Below are positions 61,111 to 64,000 of a DNA stretch of 64,000 bases, one piece after another. The first letter of the stretch is position 1; every line of letters starts with the position of its first letter. The notes under the pieces were generated by a model that had not been told where the DNA came from, made no database searches, and was given only the letters and a program-made list of their open reading frames with translations. A program made the position numbers and the translations under genes. Source of the DNA: Blasia pusilla (taxonomy: Eukaryota > Marchantiophyta > Marchantiopsida > Blasiales); the NCBI GenBank assembly GCA_050084515.1, contig CM114271.1, forward strand, positions 61,008,001-61,072,000, in the 5' to 3' direction.

Positions 61111-61849
61111 TCTATATTATTAAAAGAGGACGGGGTTTGAGAACCCGTCCTCAGGTAATGACATGTATGCGTTTTGAGGTCTTAGCCTTACGACACGTGA
61201 GGGGGAGGGGTATTCAAGTAATGAGGCTTTAGGGGTAGGGAGGGAGCATTCAAGTAATGAACATGTTTGAATTTTATTATTTAAACCACACTAGATGGGT
61301 AGAAATATTCAAAGTAGAAAAATCATAAGGATTTGAATAAAATAGAAAAATAATGAAAGTTTAAAATTATTTATAGGATTGGGATATGATTTAAATTTGA
61401 ATGGAGTACTGTATTTACTTAAAAGAGTGAAATATTATTCTTCTAAGATTTCAGAGAATAATAATAATATTTAAATTTTAAATTAATCATATTAATTCAC
61501 ATGTGATATTTTGGGAAAGAAAACTAATTTTTAATGGAAAATAAAATAAAATAAAAAATTAAAATTAATTAAAATTTTTTTTAGTGAATGTGATCTTGGT
61601 AAGAAGGGGGGAAGAATAATTTTTGTTGGAACTTTTAGGGAGGAATATAATTATTTAGGGGAGATGGTTATTATCTAAAGGCGATTTTCTTACTCTTTTG
61701 AGATTTATAAGAGTGGAAATTACACCTAAAATTTTTAATTAAATAATTATTTAAATTTTAAATAATTAAAAAAATATCATCGATGCCTGTTTTTAAGCCA
61801 TTCTATCAAGGAAACTGTGCTAGAGGCGCATGGCACGGGTAACATCTAC
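61111..61849 (+). mobile_element. Longer Helitron-like element, opposite orientation
   Basis: Starts TCTATATTATTAAAAGAGGA after an A at 61110. It ends near 61849 with a hairpin-like CTGTGC...GCACGGG followed by TAACATCTAC, a decayed CTAG. The AT-rich interior resembles 31810-32150 and has no open frame. A palindromic GGACGGGGTTTGAGAACCCGTCC occurs near its start. Confidence 0.65.
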
Positions 61850-62049
61850 ATTATTATGGGAGAGTGCCTTTTTGATTTGCCAATACCTCACTATATGTTT
61901 GACACGTAATAACTAAGTAACAATAAAATGTGTCTCCTTATGCAAAGAACGATTGAATTTGTGTGTTGTATCATTAATCCTTTCAAAAATTATATACTAA
62001 CAAAATTTTTCAAACACTTTTTATCTAGGGCACCTTCCTGGTAACATAA
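61845..62049 (+). mobile_element. Small Helitron copy, plus strand
   Basis: Starts TCTACATTATTATGGGAGAG at 61845 (after A) and parallels the reverse complement of 60694-60908. The 3' hairpin is decayed (AGGGCACCTTCCTGGTAAC). Its start overlaps the end of the previous element, as if it inserted at that terminus. Confidence 0.65.
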
Positions 62050-63832
62050 GATTGGGAAGTAGTAAACAAATAAAACTAGAAATGTTGCCCACTCCACTAC
62101 CCCTAACTAAAGTACCACTCCAAATAACCCTCGTGAAATAAATATTTTAATCCACTTCCACTTTTGTCTCCGATCGACAAAAGTGGAATGGGGTTGGTGC
62201 GGGAGTTTTTCGCGGGATGCGGTCCATCGCCGGGGAATGTCCAATCGGAAACTGTAATTCGGGATTTTGAACCGGTTTTGAGATACTCGAATTCCTGCCG
62301 GTTTTAGTAGGCAACTTTTAAATCAACCCGAAATTCTCAAATTAACCCCGGATCATTGGTTGGTGCGCTCCATCTGAATAGTCGGTTCGTTTCGGTTTGC
62401 GCTTCTGCTCTGCGACTCGGCGCCGATAACCCGACAAAGCTAGTGAAGTGTGTCAGATTGTTCACTGGCTCTTGTTTCAATGCTCAACAGCGAACGGAAA
62501 TTACGGAATTCCATCCTTCGATCGATCGTACAAGGTTGTAAGCAATCTCGGGGCTGAAGGTGTACCTGGGGTCTTTCGTTAGTCCAGCTTAGTGTTCATC
62601 AGATAGTGGAAGATTTGTCAGAGCGTTCCAGCTTTTCTCTGAAGAGATCTGTTTTCGACTATCGTTTCTCCGCCGAGTGGTTGATACAGATATCGCCCGC
62701 TGAATATTTTGGACGTGAGAATTTCGATCACATTTGAAAACGTCGCTCCGTAGACGGCAGCAGCTGTCTGTACTTGGATGTTCCAATTCTGCGAACAAAT
62801 CGCTCTACCACGTACTTTCCACATTTGGGGACGTTATGAGCAAGAGCTATCTATCCAAGGGATCCGGAGAGTTGGAAGAATCTGATTGTTTCTTGTGAGG
62901 CCTGATGACTGAGAAGGCAAGTCCGACCGACGATTCGCATGGCATGGAGAATTCGGAGCATGTGCGAATCATTTTCGGAAGCCAAGAAAAGTCGCCCAAA
63001 TCTTGAGTAGTTCAACGCATCACCGCGAGACTAGGCGACGAGCCACATTTCGATGAGCACGGTCTACCTACCGTTAGCAGTGCAGCTATCCCTTAGCCAC
63101 TTCTTTGACTGAGCTGGTGCATGAGGTGTTCCTATGTGGGAATCGGATCGGCATGCAGACGGAACATCACTGAAGACGCACAGTAAGTGGACACGCACTA
63201 GGTTATGACTCACTAGTCACGACGATTTCAAAATCCAGCGCAATTCTGTTCTCTTGCGACAAATGTTGCGAGTACACGCGTATTTGTCGCCCTGGGTAGT
63301 AGGTCATGTGCTTGTCGACTCCGTAAAGTTTTGGCGATACCCAGCGACACCACGAGGTCTTTGTCTCCTCGACCAGACCCGTGTGCGACGCTGATAGCTT
63401 CGACCATCGGTTGTCTTACGGAATGGGAGGGTCTAAAGTTTGTGAACTTCCTTCGCAGGATTTCACTTTGTGCACAAACGTTTCTTGGTCACTAATTGCT
63501 GTTGGATAGACACGAGTGGACGTCGTTTTCCCTCGATTTCGCATCGCTCGCACAATTCCCTTGGCAGCGGCGACCGAAGTTAGTGTCGGGGTCGGGGTCG
63601 GGGTCGGGGTTCTGCCTTCGCAGAGACAGTCTTCTGGATGCGCAAAGGATAGAAGAAGTGCAACTGAGATCCGAAGCCTCAAAAAGATCGGGATAGGCCA
63701 GGAAGTTATGACTGTCCGCTTTACGAGGAACCTAATTGCCCCGCGCACCCAAATTTGGAGAGGTTATGTTTCGCAGATCGATTGAAACTGGTTGGATATC
63801 TTTGTAGAAGTTTGCTATTCCCCTTATCGTTA
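62050..63832. other. GC-balanced stretch, no recognised gene
   Basis: ORFs of 60-110 codons (62356-62541, 62589-62824 minus, 63416-63748 minus) have no recognisable motifs. A 13-bp hairpin is at 62156-62168 / 62176-62188. A (GTCGGG) microsatellite of about four units is at 63585-63610. Confidence 0.5.
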
Positions 63833-64000
63833 CTAGTTAGGACCCGCAAGGGACCGTGCCATGCACGGCCCCTGATTAGTAACTTCACTTTCTTTACCCA
63901 GTTAAGACCCAATCTTTACCCAGTTAAGGTGACAAAAGTATTTTTTAGAAGTCAAGAATAAGAGCAGCTTTACAAAACTGCATCCTCCAATGAGTATATA
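63833..64000 (-). mobile_element. Helitron 3' terminus running off the window
   Basis: On the minus strand the sequence ends GTCCTAACTAG at 63833, followed by T. A hairpin (GGGCCGTGCATGGCACGGTCCC, with a few mismatches) lies about 12-30 bases inside. The terminus matches that at 25354. The 5' part lies to the right of, or beyond, the window. Confidence 0.7.

Noticed and set aside
63585-63610. (GTCGGG) repeat as telomere-like DNA
   Set aside because: Only about four units and not the plant TTTAGGG sequence. It is a simple microsatellite.
1-64000. tRNA, rRNA or CRISPR features
   Set aside because: I saw no cloverleaf with A/B boxes, no rRNA stretches and no regularly spaced repeats. A covariance-model scan would be needed to exclude tRNA genes firmly.

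Overview
The window is nuclear DNA of a land plant. It carries an intact, intronless plant-type AMT1 ammonium transporter (27946-29478, minus strand) in a sea of decayed plant-style transposons: Ty1/copia, Ty3/gypsy, Helitrons, MITE-like pairs, a hAT remnant and a non-LTR element with a restriction-like endonuclease domain. A bryophyte (liverwort or moss) is my best guess, but this is weakly supported.

Layout. 1-8240: AT-rich non-coding DNA with a short, badly decayed gypsy fragment (3395-4140). 8240-10390: the 3' part of a minus-strand gypsy element. 10376-23877: a minus-strand Ty1/copia element with LTRs, primer-binding site, gag, protease, integrase, RT and RNase H. It is split twice: by a clean 1030-bp solo LTR with a 5-bp target duplication (20997-22026), and by a ~7 kb plus-strand Ty3/gypsy element (about 11670-18625). 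25350-31100: more GC-balanced DNA around the AMT1 gene. 32320-34926: a second, degraded copia copy of the same family on the plus strand. 36100-41950: a second large, decayed copy of the unusual gypsy element. 42000-49470: no recognised gene. 49600-50757: 5'-truncated non-LTR retrotransposon C-terminus. 53155-54070: G-rich minisatellite-like block followed by a hAT-transposase remnant. 57800-58060: perfect 108-bp inverted repeat. 60487-62049: cluster of small Helitrons. 63833: Helitron 3' end running out of the window.

The system worth attention is the gypsy family at 11670-18625, with relatives at 36100-41950 and 3395-4140. Between protease and reverse transcriptase its pol carries a C5 cytosine DNA methyltransferase domain with DNMT3-like motif order, and after the integrase it carries a PHD zinc finger where chromoviruses usually carry a chromodomain. 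The methyltransferase is present in the same place in two diverged copies and the integrase-PHD arrangement in two copies, so this is the family's own architecture, not one chance capture. All copies here are dead (stops and frameshifts), and both methyltransferase copies have lost the catalytic cysteine. An active founder should exist elsewhere in the genome.

The only clearly functional host gene is AMT1. The rest is transposon archaeology in which insertion order can be read directly.
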